Shown here one piece after another: positions 1 to 6,435 of a DNA stretch of 9,641 bases. The notes under the pieces were generated by a model that did no database searches, was not told the DNA's origin, and saw only the letters and a program-made list of their open reading frames with translations. Position 1 is the stretch's first letter, and each line of letters starts with the position of its first letter. The DNA is taken from the NCBI GenBank assembly GCA_964402925.1, contig CAYOED010000106.1, positions 1-9,641 on the forward strand. The letters run 5' to 3'. Source of the stretch: Suilimivivens sp964402925. GTDB lineage: Bacteria; Bacillota; Clostridia; Lachnospirales; Lachnospiraceae. The position numbers and the translations under genes are program-made.

Positions 1-140
1 TTGCGGAGCGGGAGCGCGGCGACGTTGGATTATTTATCCTCTCAGAGCGTCACTCCAGCCAGTGTGAAAAAGTAACGAAATTCACAGCATTACAATTTCA
101 GTTTATTTCGTGACATTTATTATAAATTTTTCCATAAACA
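1..140. other. Window-edge leader, possibly the last codons of an upstream gene
   Basis: Frame 1 on the plus strand is open from base 1 to a TAA at 73-75. It would encode a 24-residue tail ending in ASVKK, so it could be the 3' end of a gene cut by the window edge. However, frame 3 is also open, to 113, so this is weak. The rest (76-140) is AT-rich and holds no gene I can support. No terminator hairpin with a T-run is visible between this possible tail and the next gene. Confidence 0.25.
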
Positions 141-169
141 CTAATTTATTTTAAGGAACATGCCGATAA
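141..169 (+). promoter_or_regulatory. Sigma-28 (SigD/FliA)-type promoter
   Basis: A -35-like CTAAT at 141-145 is followed, 16 bases on, by GCCGATAA at 162-169. The known sigma-28 consensus is about TAAA, 14-16 bases, then GCCGATAA or GCCGATAT. The -10 box is therefore a full match and the -35 has one mismatch. The start of transcription would fall near 175-177, giving a leader of about 30 bases to the ATG at 205 with its ribosome binding site inside. An alternative housekeeping promoter, GTGACA (110-115) with 17 bases to CATAAA (133-138), is weaker. Confidence 0.6.
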
Positions 170-204
170 AAACTGTAACCAATATGACCAAGGAGGGTGA
201 AATT

Positions 205-834
205 ATGAGCGTAAATGGAGTTACAGGTGCAAGCGATGCGTACAGTACATACGCAACCAATACAAAGAGCACCGAAACCAAAACAGAAAACAAGGCAGAA
301 ACATCCAAAGAGACCACATCTGCTGAATCCACCGGTGTAGTGTACGAGCCTTCAAAAGAAGCTTCCACAGCTTCCGCTAAGAAGTATAAGCCCGATGCCA
401 ATATGATTGCTAAACTGAAAGCAGATGCTGAGGCAAGAACCTCTCAGTTAAAGAGCCTGGTAGAAAAGATGATTTCCAAACAGGGAGACGCTTACGGAAA
501 GGCAAACGATATCTGGAGTCTTTTATCCAGCGGAAACTTTACCGTAGACGCTGCAACCAAAGCACAGGCGCAGGCTGATATTGCCGATGACGGATATTGG
601 GGTGTATCCCAGACTTCCCAGCGTATTCTGGATTTCGCTACTGCTTTGACAGGCGGCGATCCCGATAAGATTGAAGAAATGCGCGCTGCATTCCAGAAAG
701 GCTTTAAGCAGGCTACCAAGACTTGGGGCGGCAGTCTTCCTGATATTTCCCAGAGGACTTACGACGCTGTTATGAAGGGATTCGACAAGATGGCTGAGGA
801 TGCTGGTCTTAAGACAGCAAAGACAGAAGAATAA
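205..834 (+). CDS. Conserved protein of unknown function, probably in the motility regulon
   Basis: This gene encodes a 209-residue protein whose function I do not know. The ATG at 205 is chosen because AGGAGGGTGA (191-200) sits at ideal distance. An in-frame ATG at 160 overlaps the putative -10 box and has no such site. Residues 1-17 are a short polar start. Residues 18-60 are a Thr/Ser/Glu/Lys-rich low-complexity linker. Residues about 63-200 look like a compact, mainly helical domain with motifs such as QLKSLVEKM, DDGYWGVSQTS, ALTGGDP and FQKGFKQA..WGG.LPDIS. There is no cysteine, signal peptide or membrane segment. From memory, this C-terminal pattern recurs in uncharacterised clostridial proteins. 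The sigma-28-like promoter suggests expression with flagellar genes, and a flagellum-associated or exported protein is one possibility. It is transcribed convergently with the SPOCS-LysM gene. Confidence 0.88.
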   Translation: MSVNGVTGASDAYSTYATNTKSTETKTENKAETSKETTSAESTGVVYEPSKEASTASAKKYKPDANMIAKLKADAEARTSQLKSLVEKMISKQGDAYGKANDIWSLLSSGNFTVDAATKAQAQADIADDGYWGVSQTSQRILDFATALTGGDPDKIEEMRAAFQKGFKQATKTWGGSLPDISQRTYDAVMKGFDKMAEDAGLKTAKTEE

Positions 835-894
835 TCGCACACGATACAATCGCAAACGATACAATCGTATGCGAAATAGTCGCAAACGAAAATG
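835..894 (+). repeat. Four tandem 15-base units immediately after the stop codon
   Basis: Units are TCGCACACGATACAA (835-849), TCGCAAACGATACAA (850-864), TCGTATGCGAAATAG (865-879) and TCGCAAACGAAAATG (880-894). Units 1 and 2 differ at one base. Unit 4 matches unit 2 over its first ten bases. Unit 3 is the most diverged. The array starts at the first base after the TAA. Units 2 and 3 together form a hairpin: 851-860 pairs with 864-873 with one mismatch and a 3-base loop. Confidence 0.7.
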
Positions 895-901
895 AAGTGT
901 G

Positions 902-936
902 AAAAGGCTCAAAGCGTATGTGCTTTGAGCCTTTTT
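902..936. terminator. Bidirectional intrinsic terminator between convergent genes
   Basis: GGCTCAAAGC (906-915) pairs perfectly with GCTTTGAGCC (922-931) around the 6-base loop GTATGT. AAAA precedes the stem and TTTTT follows it. It therefore has a U-tract on either strand and should end both the 205-834 gene (plus) and the 950-2521 gene (minus), whose stop codon lies 14 bases away. Confidence 0.92.
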
Positions 937-949
937 ATAAAGCAGTAAC

Positions 950-2521
950 TTAAGCATTTTTTACAATCAGAATCTTATCCCCCGCCCTCACCTCGTCGGA
1001 CGTAAGGTCGTTCGTCTGTTTGATTACAGATACGGGAACATAATAACGTTTCCCAATATCCCACAGGCTTTCTCCCTCCTTGACCATGTATACTGCAATT
1101 CCAGGCAGAGACGCCATTTTCTCCATATCCGGTTCTGACACCACGATCTGCTCTACAATTTTTTCCTGCCACGTGCTGTAAACGTTGGATCTGAAATAAA
1201 GAACACATTTCACATCCACTTCCCCATTGTCAATGATTGCCACCGCAACCTGATCCACAAAAGCCTGCACAGGATAAATACAATTTTCGCTTATTCCGTC
1301 AGCTTCCAGCACATATTGGAAGGGGATCGTTCCCTTAATCACTCCATATCTGTCTTCCTCGCTGCTGCACTCATAAAAGATCTGCATATTTACCACACCG
1401 GTAAGATCAATGCCGCCCTCAGTCACATTCTGACCCGTCATCTGAATCTTACATGTGGTGTGCAGAATCTTATGCAGAATCACTTTTTCATCCTCACACT
1501 TAAAATGCCCGGACAGCTTTGTCTTGCCGTTACTTCTGGAAAGAAGTCTTCTAAAATCAGCATTTTTTTCTAGCACCGATACTTCGTTCACCACGCCATA
1601 AACATCCGACAAAAGATCGATCTTTTCCTCCTCATAAATACAGATATTCAAATCCAGGCACTGTTCAAAAGTAATGACCCTGTCCTCACCGTCAAAATCC
1701 GGTCTCACTTCCACCTCTCTGTTTTCAGCGCTGAAGCGGATTTCCGGAATCATCCCCTCCTCAGCCCCCGGACAGTCCAGACTTCCCGCAAAAGGCAGAG
1801 TCGTTTCATAATGGCACAGTTCCTCGTCTTCCCCTTCCCCTCTGTAAAGGAAAAATGCGCGCAGTTCGCCCTGCACACTTATTTTATCTTCCAGCACCTT
1901 AAATTCTATTGCATCAGGCACGATTTCCGTCCAGACCATAGAAGAAATATTGGGAAAACTTCCCGGAATTTCTACTTCCTCTTTTACCCTGAAAATATCC
2001 TTCTTTTTAATGGTCATTGCTGCTATGTCCAATGTTTTTTTCCTAAACTCTACCGGCTCCTCACTGTAAAGGTCCACTGCAGTCTCCTCATCGCAGATTT
2101 CCTCACAGGCAAGCGTCAATGTCACCACCGACTGTATACTAAGCTTTCTGGAGTTGATCAGCCCTACGCTCAAATCCTCCAGTTCCCAGTCCGCATTCAC
2201 ACTATCCCCGCCTCTGATACCTTCCATAAAGACCATCTCATCAAAGGGAATCTCGCCCTCCATATCCGCCACATCACTTCTTCCCGAAGATGCCATTCCA
2301 TTTTCTGTCAGATACAAGACATGAAACCGCATCCTTCCCTTCACATTTACGTGATCGTCACTCACCTTCACCTCTTCGATCATCACATTTCCTCTATCCA
2401 TGATCAGCTTCGCTGCGTCCGGTCGGGAATCGGATATGATCACATCATCCTCCAGCGTCATCTGGGTCTGGGCTTTACATTTGATACAGTCAGTATGTAT
2501 ATTCCGTTTAATCAGCTCCAC
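950..2521 (-). CDS. SPOCS (DUF3794)-LysM spore morphogenesis protein, SipL-like
   Basis: The gene encodes a 523-residue protein. The start is GTG at 2521-2519, because AGGGAGG lies 7 bases upstream; the in-frame ATG at 2584 lacks a site and would overlap the promoter. SPOCS/DUF3794-type segments are seen near residues 28-105 (IISDSRPDAAKLI, then a beta-rich stretch), 177-245 (SFPNISSMVW and EFKVLEDKISVQGELRAFFLY) and 345-430. A C-terminal LysM domain spans about 476-520 (YMVKEGESLWDIGKRYYVPV, then AGDKILIV). This order and length match Clostridioides difficile SipL, which uses its LysM domain to bind the spore coat ATPase SpoIVA and localise the coat on the forespore. The mother cell is the expected site of action. 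There is no signal peptide, in line with that role. Orthology to SipL is inferred from architecture; a SpoVID-like or other SPOCS paralogue remains possible. It follows the pyr genes but has its own sigma-E-like promoter. Confidence 0.93.
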   Translation of the reverse strand: MELIKRNIHTDCIKCKAQTQMTLEDDVIISDSRPDAAKLIMDRGNVMIEEVKVSDDHVNVKGRMRFHVLYLTENGMASSGRSDVADMEGEIPFDEMVFMEGIRGGDSVNADWELEDLSVGLINSRKLSIQSVVTLTLACEEICDEETAVDLYSEEPVEFRKKTLDIAAMTIKKKDIFRVKEEVEIPGSFPNISSMVWTEIVPDAIEFKVLEDKISVQGELRAFFLYRGEGEDEELCHYETTLPFAGSLDCPGAEEGMIPEIRFSAENREVEVRPDFDGEDRVITFEQCLDLNICIYEEEKIDLLSDVYGVVNEVSVLEKNADFRRLLSRSNGKTKLSGHFKCEDEKVILHKILHTTCKIQMTGQNVTEGGIDLTGVVNMQIFYECSSEEDRYGVIKGTIPFQYVLEADGISENCIYPVQAFVDQVAVAIIDNGEVDVKCVLYFRSNVYSTWQEKIVEQIVVSEPDMEKMASLPGIAVYMVKEGESLWDIGKRYYVPVSVIKQTNDLTSDEVRAGDKILIVKNA

Positions 2522-2527
2522 AAAAAT

Positions 2528-2572
2528 ACCTCCCTTGGGTCTACTTATTTTAAATGTATGACCCTGGGAGGT
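2528..2572 (-). promoter_or_regulatory. Hairpin covering the SPOCS-LysM ribosome binding site
   Basis: On the minus strand ACCTCCCAGGGTC (2572-2560) pairs with GACCCAAGGGAGGT (2541-2528): 7 bp plus 5 bp, separated by a small A/AA internal loop, with an 18-base apical loop. The 3' arm is the ribosome binding site itself. TATTTTT follows at once, so in RNA read through from pyrD it could also act as an intrinsic terminator. A transcript begun at the sigma-E-like promoter would start near 2546-2548 and lack the 5' arm, leaving the site free. Confidence 0.7.
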
Positions 2573-2581
2573 AAAGTATGT
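2553..2581 (-). promoter_or_regulatory. Sigma-E-like sporulation promoter of the SPOCS-LysM gene
   Basis: Minus-strand ACATACT (2581-2575), 14 bases, then CATACATT (2560-2553). The Bacillus sigma-E consensus is roughly KMATATT, 14 bases, CATACAMT. The -10 matches 7 of 8 bases, the -35 matches 5 of 7, and the spacing is exact. A perfect vegetative -35 TTGACA (2584-2579) overlaps it, but no good TATAAT lies 16-18 bases downstream of that. The promoter sits directly after the pyrD stop codon. Confidence 0.5.
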
Positions 2582-2588
2582 CAAAAGG

Positions 2589-3494
2589 TTACTCCTTCAC
2601 GCCGCCAATCAGTTCATTGATATCTTCTATCCCATATTTTTTCATATAGGCTTCAATTCCTTCCGCCACTTCAACCGTCGCATAAGGATTTACAAAGTTC
2701 ATGGCTCCTACCGCTACCGCGCTGGCTCCTGCCAGCAGGAACTCTATGGCATCATCCGCCGAGCCAATCCCTCCCATACCGATTACAGGAATCTTCACCG
2801 CATGAGATGCCTGATACACCATCCGCACTGCCACTGGTTTAATGGCTGATCCTGAAAGTCCTCCGGTTTTGTTTGCCAGTGCAAAGGTACGCTTATGAAT
2901 ATCAATCTTCATGCCTGTCAAAGTATTGATCAGGGAAATAGCATCTGCGCCTGCTGCCTCTGCAGCCCTTGCCATCTCCCCTATATCCGTCACATTGGGG
3001 CTAAGTTTCATGATGACCGGCTGTCTGGCTTTTGCCTTGATTTGAGAAGTAATGTCATACAGACAGTCCGCTTTCTGCCCGAAAGCAATCGCCCCTTCCT
3101 TCACATTGGGGCAGGAAACGTTGATTTCCAGCATGTCGATATCCGTATCGCCCAGTCTTTCCACCACCTCAAGATAATCTTCCACACTTTTTCCGCAAAC
3201 ATTCACAATGATTTTCGTATCGTACTGCTTAAGGAAGGGGATATCCCTCTCGATAAAGACATCTATCCCGGGATTCTGCAGACCAATGGCATTCAACATG
3301 CCTCCATATGTTTCTGCTACCCGGGGCACCGGATTACCCGTCCAGGGCACGTTGGCAACTCCTTTTGTAACCACTGCTCCCAGCTTGTTCAAATCCACAA
3401 AATCACTGTATTCCATACCGGATCCAAAGGTTCCGGATGCGGTCATGACAGGATTTTTAAACTCCACACCTGCAATTTTTACTTTCGTATTCAT
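2589..3494 (-). CDS. pyrD: Dihydroorotate dehydrogenase B, catalytic subunit
   Basis: PyrDB, 301 residues, oxidises dihydroorotate to orotate on FMN in the fourth step of UMP synthesis. It works in the cytoplasm as a heterotetramer with PyrK, which passes the electrons to NAD+. Seen in the sequence: the N-terminal NPVMTASGTFG (14-24), Lys44 in VTKG, NAIGLQNPG (68-76), INVSCPN with the active-site Cys128 typical of class 1B (class 2 enzymes use Ser), MKLSPN (162-167), the FMN-phosphate loops GGLSG (211-215) and GMGGI (239-243), and AVGAMNF (261-267). Length is normal for the family. The ATG at 3494-3492 overlaps the pyrK stop in TGATG, and its GGAGGTGG ribosome binding site lies inside the end of pyrK, so the two are translationally coupled, which suits equal subunit amounts. 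Confidence 0.97.
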   Translation of the reverse strand: MNTKVKIAGVEFKNPVMTASGTFGSGMEYSDFVDLNKLGAVVTKGVANVPWTGNPVPRVAETYGGMLNAIGLQNPGIDVFIERDIPFLKQYDTKIIVNVCGKSVEDYLEVVERLGDTDIDMLEINVSCPNVKEGAIAFGQKADCLYDITSQIKAKARQPVIMKLSPNVTDIGEMARAAEAAGADAISLINTLTGMKIDIHKRTFALANKTGGLSGSAIKPVAVRMVYQASHAVKIPVIGMGGIGSADDAIEFLLAGASAVAVGAMNFVNPYATVEVAEGIEAYMKKYGIEDINELIGGVKE

Positions 3495-4279
3495 CAGATT
3501 TCCACCTCCCTGGCATCAAACACCGGTCCGTCCGTACAGATTCTTGCATTGTTTACGTGGGAATGGGCATCCTTATGGGTCGTTTTACACACACAACCTA
3601 AACACGCCCCCACGCCGCATGCCATTCTCTCCTCTAAGGATATGTATGCGTCTATCTGCTTTTCTGCCGCATATGCCTTTATTGCACGCAGCATAGGCAT
3701 AGGACCACATGCCATGATCACATCTCCCTCAATCTGCGCCTCTTCCATTACAGTCAGCACATTTCCTTTGATTCCCACGCTTCCATCTTCCGTGGCAATA
3801 TAGACTTTTCCATATTTTTCCAAATCTTCCTTTAGGAAAAGTTGGTTGTCACGATATCCAAGGATGATGACTGCCTCACTGCCCGCTGCCTTAAGTTCTC
3901 TGGCAAGCTGCAACATGGGGGGAATTCCAATTCCGCCGCCCATCAGCACTACTCTCTTTCCCGTTCCCTGTGCCACCGGGAATCCATTTCCTAAAATTCC
4001 CAAAATATCCACTTCCTGACCTGATTCCCATGCAGCGAATTCCGCTGTACCTTCGCCTGCTATCCGGTACACGATACGAAGCGCATTCTTTTCCTTATCC
4101 ACCTCGCAGATACTGATGGGACGCGGCAGCAAATGTGCCCTGTTTTCTGGGTAGACTCCGATAAACTGTCCTGCCCCGGCTTCCTTTGCCATGTCCGTGG
4201 ACAGCCACATGTCATAAATATCCTGTGCGATTCTCTTCTGCTTGATCACACAGGCCTTCACTTTTCTTTTTCCGCTCAT
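3494..4279 (-). CDS. pyrK: Dihydroorotate dehydrogenase B, electron transfer subunit
   Basis: PyrK, 261 residues, is the FAD and [2Fe-2S] subunit that carries electrons from the FMN of PyrD to NAD+. The FAD-binding motif LPRPISI is at 51-57, the nucleotide-binding GGGIGIPPML at 114-123, and ACGPMPML at 190-197 is the usual ferredoxin-reductase C-terminal motif. The iron-sulfur ligands fit Cys221, Cys226, Cys229 and Cys248 (CGVGACLGC, then ICTDGPVF), with an extra Cys231. The ATG at 4279 is preceded by AAAGGAG at good spacing. It starts 40 bases after the pyrC stop and overlaps pyrD by one base, so it belongs to the same operon. Length is typical and no key residue is missing. Confidence 0.97.
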   Translation of the reverse strand: MSGKRKVKACVIKQKRIAQDIYDMWLSTDMAKEAGAGQFIGVYPENRAHLLPRPISICEVDKEKNALRIVYRIAGEGTAEFAAWESGQEVDILGILGNGFPVAQGTGKRVVLMGGGIGIPPMLQLARELKAAGSEAVIILGYRDNQLFLKEDLEKYGKVYIATEDGSVGIKGNVLTVMEEAQIEGDVIMACGPMPMLRAIKAYAAEKQIDAYISLEERMACGVGACLGCVCKTTHKDAHSHVNNARICTDGPVFDAREVEI

Positions 4280-4319
4280 TTCCTGTTCTCCTTTGCTGTT
4301 ATTTGCTCCCTATTCCGCA

Positions 4320-5603
4320 TTAATTCTTCCGATACACAATCGTTCCGTCACAAATCGTGTAATGAATCACTCCCGGAAGTTCCTGTCCGATAAAAGGGGA
4401 ATTGGAAGACTTAGAAGCAAATTCTGATACCATCCATCGCTCCTTCGGGGCAAAGAGCACCAGATCCGCTGCTCCTCCCTCCTCGATCCTGCCGCCGCTA
4501 AGCCCGTAAAGCCTGCAGGGTGCCGTACTCATTGCATGAATCAATTTTCCATAAGACAGATACCCTTTTTCCACCAGTTCCCTGATTCCCAGAGAAAGAG
4601 CCGTTTCCAGCCCGATAATACCGCTGGGCGCTTCTGTAATAGACCGCTCCTTCTCTTCCCTGCTATGGGGCGCATGATCCGTGGCAATCAAATCAATGGT
4701 GCCGTCTTTCAGTCCTTCTATAATCGCCATCCGGTCCTCTTCCTCCCGAAGAGGCGGATTCATTTTTGCAAGTGTTCCTTTTTCAATTACAGCTTCCTCT
4801 GTAAGGGTAAAGTGATGCGGAGTCGCTTCCGCATGAACGTGAGCGCCCTTTGCTTTTGCCTGACGCACCAACTCTACTGCCTCCTTTGAGCTGATATGCT
4901 GTATCACCATCTCTGCCCCGGTTAGCAGAGCAAGTTCCAAATCTCTTTTAACAAGGCTGATTTCCGCCTCTCTGGGGGAACCGACAATCTGGTAAAACGC
5001 TGCTGCCTTCCCGGCATTGACACCATTATTGGTAATCAAAGCAGGATCCTCCTCATGGAAACTGATGGGTTTGTCCAGCTTTCTTGCCTGCTCCATGGCT
5101 TTCTTTACCAGCCCTTCATCCATCAGCGGAATGCCATCATCCGTAAAGCCCGCTGCACCGCCTTTCGCCAGTTCTTCCATATTCACCAACTCTTTTCCCG
5201 CCATTCCATAAGTCACATTCGCGCAGCTTGCAATATGAATACCTGTTTTCCTCCCCTTTTCAAGTACATAAGAGAGCGTATCTAAATTGTCCACAGAAGG
5301 CTTTGTATTTGCCATGAGCACAATCTGCGTAAATCCCCCTCTGACAGCCGCCGCCGCACCGGTATCAATATCCTCTTTATAAGTGAATCCAGGGTCCCTG
5401 AAATGTACATGAGTATCTGCAAGACCCGGCGCAATCAGAATACCTTCCCCATCGATTACCTGCGCCCCGTCCGGAAGTCCCTGTTCTGGATTCTTACCCT
5501 GTTCCATGATTTTGGAAATTCTGCCTTCCTCTATCTGCAAATCCGCTTTGTAAAGAATATCTCTGACAGGATCAATAATCGTACCATTCTTGATATATAG
5601 CAC
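4320..5603 (-). CDS. pyrC: Dihydroorotase, class I
   Basis: This zinc enzyme, 427 residues, closes N-carbamoyl-aspartate to dihydroorotate, the third step of UMP synthesis. The start is taken as GTG at 5603-5601: AAGGTGGTGA lies just upstream and the resulting MLYIKNGTIIDP is the normal family N-terminus. An ATG at 5663 would add 20 residues without a ribosome binding site. Metal ligands in order: His65 and His67 in DTHVHFRDPG (63-72), Asp155 in FTDDG, His183 in SFHEED, His236 in IQHISS, and Asp309 in ATDHAPHS (307-314). The Asp at 155 in place of a carbamylated lysine, together with the length, marks class I. NPPLR (282-286) is the substrate-binding loop. It is first in the pyrC-pyrK-pyrD operon seen here. 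No pyrB, pyrE or pyrF is in the window. Confidence 0.96.
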   Translation of the reverse strand: MLYIKNGTIIDPVRDILYKADLQIEEGRISKIMEQGKNPEQGLPDGAQVIDGEGILIAPGLADTHVHFRDPGFTYKEDIDTGAAAAVRGGFTQIVLMANTKPSVDNLDTLSYVLEKGRKTGIHIASCANVTYGMAGKELVNMEELAKGGAAGFTDDGIPLMDEGLVKKAMEQARKLDKPISFHEEDPALITNNGVNAGKAAAFYQIVGSPREAEISLVKRDLELALLTGAEMVIQHISSKEAVELVRQAKAKGAHVHAEATPHHFTLTEEAVIEKGTLAKMNPPLREEEDRMAIIEGLKDGTIDLIATDHAPHSREEKERSITEAPSGIIGLETALSLGIRELVEKGYLSYGKLIHAMSTAPCRLYGLSGGRIEEGGAADLVLFAPKERWMVSEFASKSSNSPFIGQELPGVIHYTICDGTIVYRKN

Positions 5604-5755
5604 TGCGTTCACCACCTTATCGTATCTGATTTTAAATAAGTCCCGCATCCCTTGGATACACAAGGTCTGCGAGACTTGACATCATCACATCTTTTTTATT
5701 TTATCATATTCATACCAAGACCACCAGAGAATCTTTTCATCTATAGATTTACACC
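5604..5755 (-). promoter_or_regulatory. pyrC leader region with a weak promoter candidate
   Basis: The stretch upstream of pyrC is AT-rich and must hold the operon's promoter. The best -10 I see on the minus strand is TATGAT (5708-5703), with a poor -35 TTCTCT (5731-5726) 17 bases upstream. The leader would be about 95 bases. A small bulged hairpin lies at 5661-5678 and has no T-run after it. I find neither a PyrR-binding loop nor an attenuator, so control of the operon is not explained by this sequence. Confidence 0.25.
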
Positions 5756-5981
5756 GTAACGGTTGGGCATGGATTGGGGGATGGGGAAGCAGGGGGCATC
5801 ACGAAAGGGGGCAGCGGTTGGCAGATGGTTTCAGGTCTGGTCTTCAAATCAGATTTCACTAACGGAATGGATATAGGTGTCACAAGGCGGACGGGTCGGA
5901 GCCGGGCGCATCCTGCCTTGTGGCTCCCCTTTCACGATACCCCCTGCTCCCCCATCCCCCAATCCACGCCCCAACCGTTAC
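5756..5981 (-). repeat. Long inverted repeat with G-run/C-run arms
   Basis: The arm 5756-5810 is the imperfect inverse of 5926-5981: 55 and 56 bases with five substitutions and one indel. The outer ends are GTAACGGTTGGG and its complement at 5970-5981. The arms consist largely of G-runs (left, plus strand) facing C-runs (right). The 115-base centre (5811-5925) contains a further stem, CACAAGGC (5880-5887 region) with GCCTTGTG (5915-5922 region). All five substitutions would be G-U wobble pairs in a minus-strand RNA and C-A mismatches in a plus-strand RNA, which favours a minus-strand transcript. No gene is supported here. The family is unknown to me. Confidence 0.85.
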
Positions 5982-6066
5982 TCCTCGCCTTCGCATAGCT
6001 TCTTCCCCTGTGGAAATCCTTAAAATATAAATTTTCAACAGCCTCCTTGTTCTTGGAGGTACTGTC
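5982..6066. other. Spacer between the two large inverted repeats
   Basis: An 85-base link, AT-rich in its middle. CCTCC (6042-6046) and GGAGG (6055-6059) form a small 5-bp stem with an 8-base loop. No gene, promoter or terminator is evident. It probably belongs to the same element as its flanks, although I cannot see target duplications at the outer ends to prove this. Confidence 0.4.
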
Positions 6067-6416
6067 TGTAGCCGGATATAGCGGCCAGCGGCGTATGACA
6101 GCGAAGTGAAAAACAGCATGCGCTCCGACACAGGCGGTATAAAAACTGCGCCAAGCCTTATGGGAAGTGGTTAGAAGGATTTGGCAACCCTTTCGACCCA
6201 CAGCAATCGTCGGACAGGACGTCCGACGAAGGCGTAACTTGACCCATGGATGGGTCAATACGCCGTTTGCGTCCAGTGCCAAAACCTAATCAAGGGTTGC
6301 CTAATCCTTCTTACCACTGTACATAGGCTTGAAGCAGTTTTTATACCGCCTGTGTCGGAGCGCATGCTGTTTTTCACTTCGCTGTCATACGCCGCTGGCC
6401 GCTATATCCGGCTACA
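6067..6416. repeat. Perfect 83-base inverted repeat forming a giant branched hairpin
   Basis: The arms 6067-6149 and 6334-6416 are exact reverse complements. The pairing continues inward imperfectly between 6152-6192 and 6292-6331, for example AGAAGGATT and GGCAACCCTT against their complements, so the stem could exceed 120 pairs. The cap (6193-6291) holds two more hairpins. The structure begins 19 bases past the stop of the lipoprotein gene. Both arms encode the same short peptide on opposite strands, which is a by-product of symmetry and not evidence of a gene. Possible readings are a fold-back or MITE-like mobile element, or a large structured RNA. I cannot assign it to a known family. Confidence 0.9.
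6207..6264. other. Two compact hairpins in the cap of the 83-base inverted repeat
   Basis: TCGTCGGAC (6207-6215) pairs perfectly with GTCCGACGA (6221-6229) around AGGAC. Next, GGCGTA (6231-6236) pairs with TACGCC (6259-6264), enclosing TTGACCC (6239-6245) paired with GGGTCAA (6252-6258) around ATGGAT, with a two-base AC bulge. Such ordered side stems are typical of a folded RNA and are not expected in a plain transposon end. Confidence 0.65.
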
Positions 6417-6435
6417 CCTCCTGCCACTACCCCCG

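Noticed and set aside
523..957. Minus-strand frame with RLRL-type repeats
   Set aside because: It is a shadow of the plus-strand gene, and its repetitive start is the 15-base tandem array read backwards. There is no ribosome binding site.
1811..3803. Long plus-strand frames opposite the SPOCS-LysM gene and pyrD/pyrK
   Set aside because: They lie antisense to genes with clear domains and intact active-site motifs. Their compositions are odd (His/Cys/Phe-rich) and they lack ribosome binding sites.
5604..5700. PyrR-binding attenuator in the pyrC leader
   Set aside because: A small bulged hairpin at 5661-5678 is present, but there is no PyrR-type binding loop and no terminator/antiterminator pair with a U-tract.
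5771..6430. CRISPR array, riboswitch, group II intron or insertion sequence
   Set aside because: There are no regularly spaced direct repeats, no intron domain V, no transposase frame and no riboswitch core that I recognise. The symmetry is inverted and not direct.
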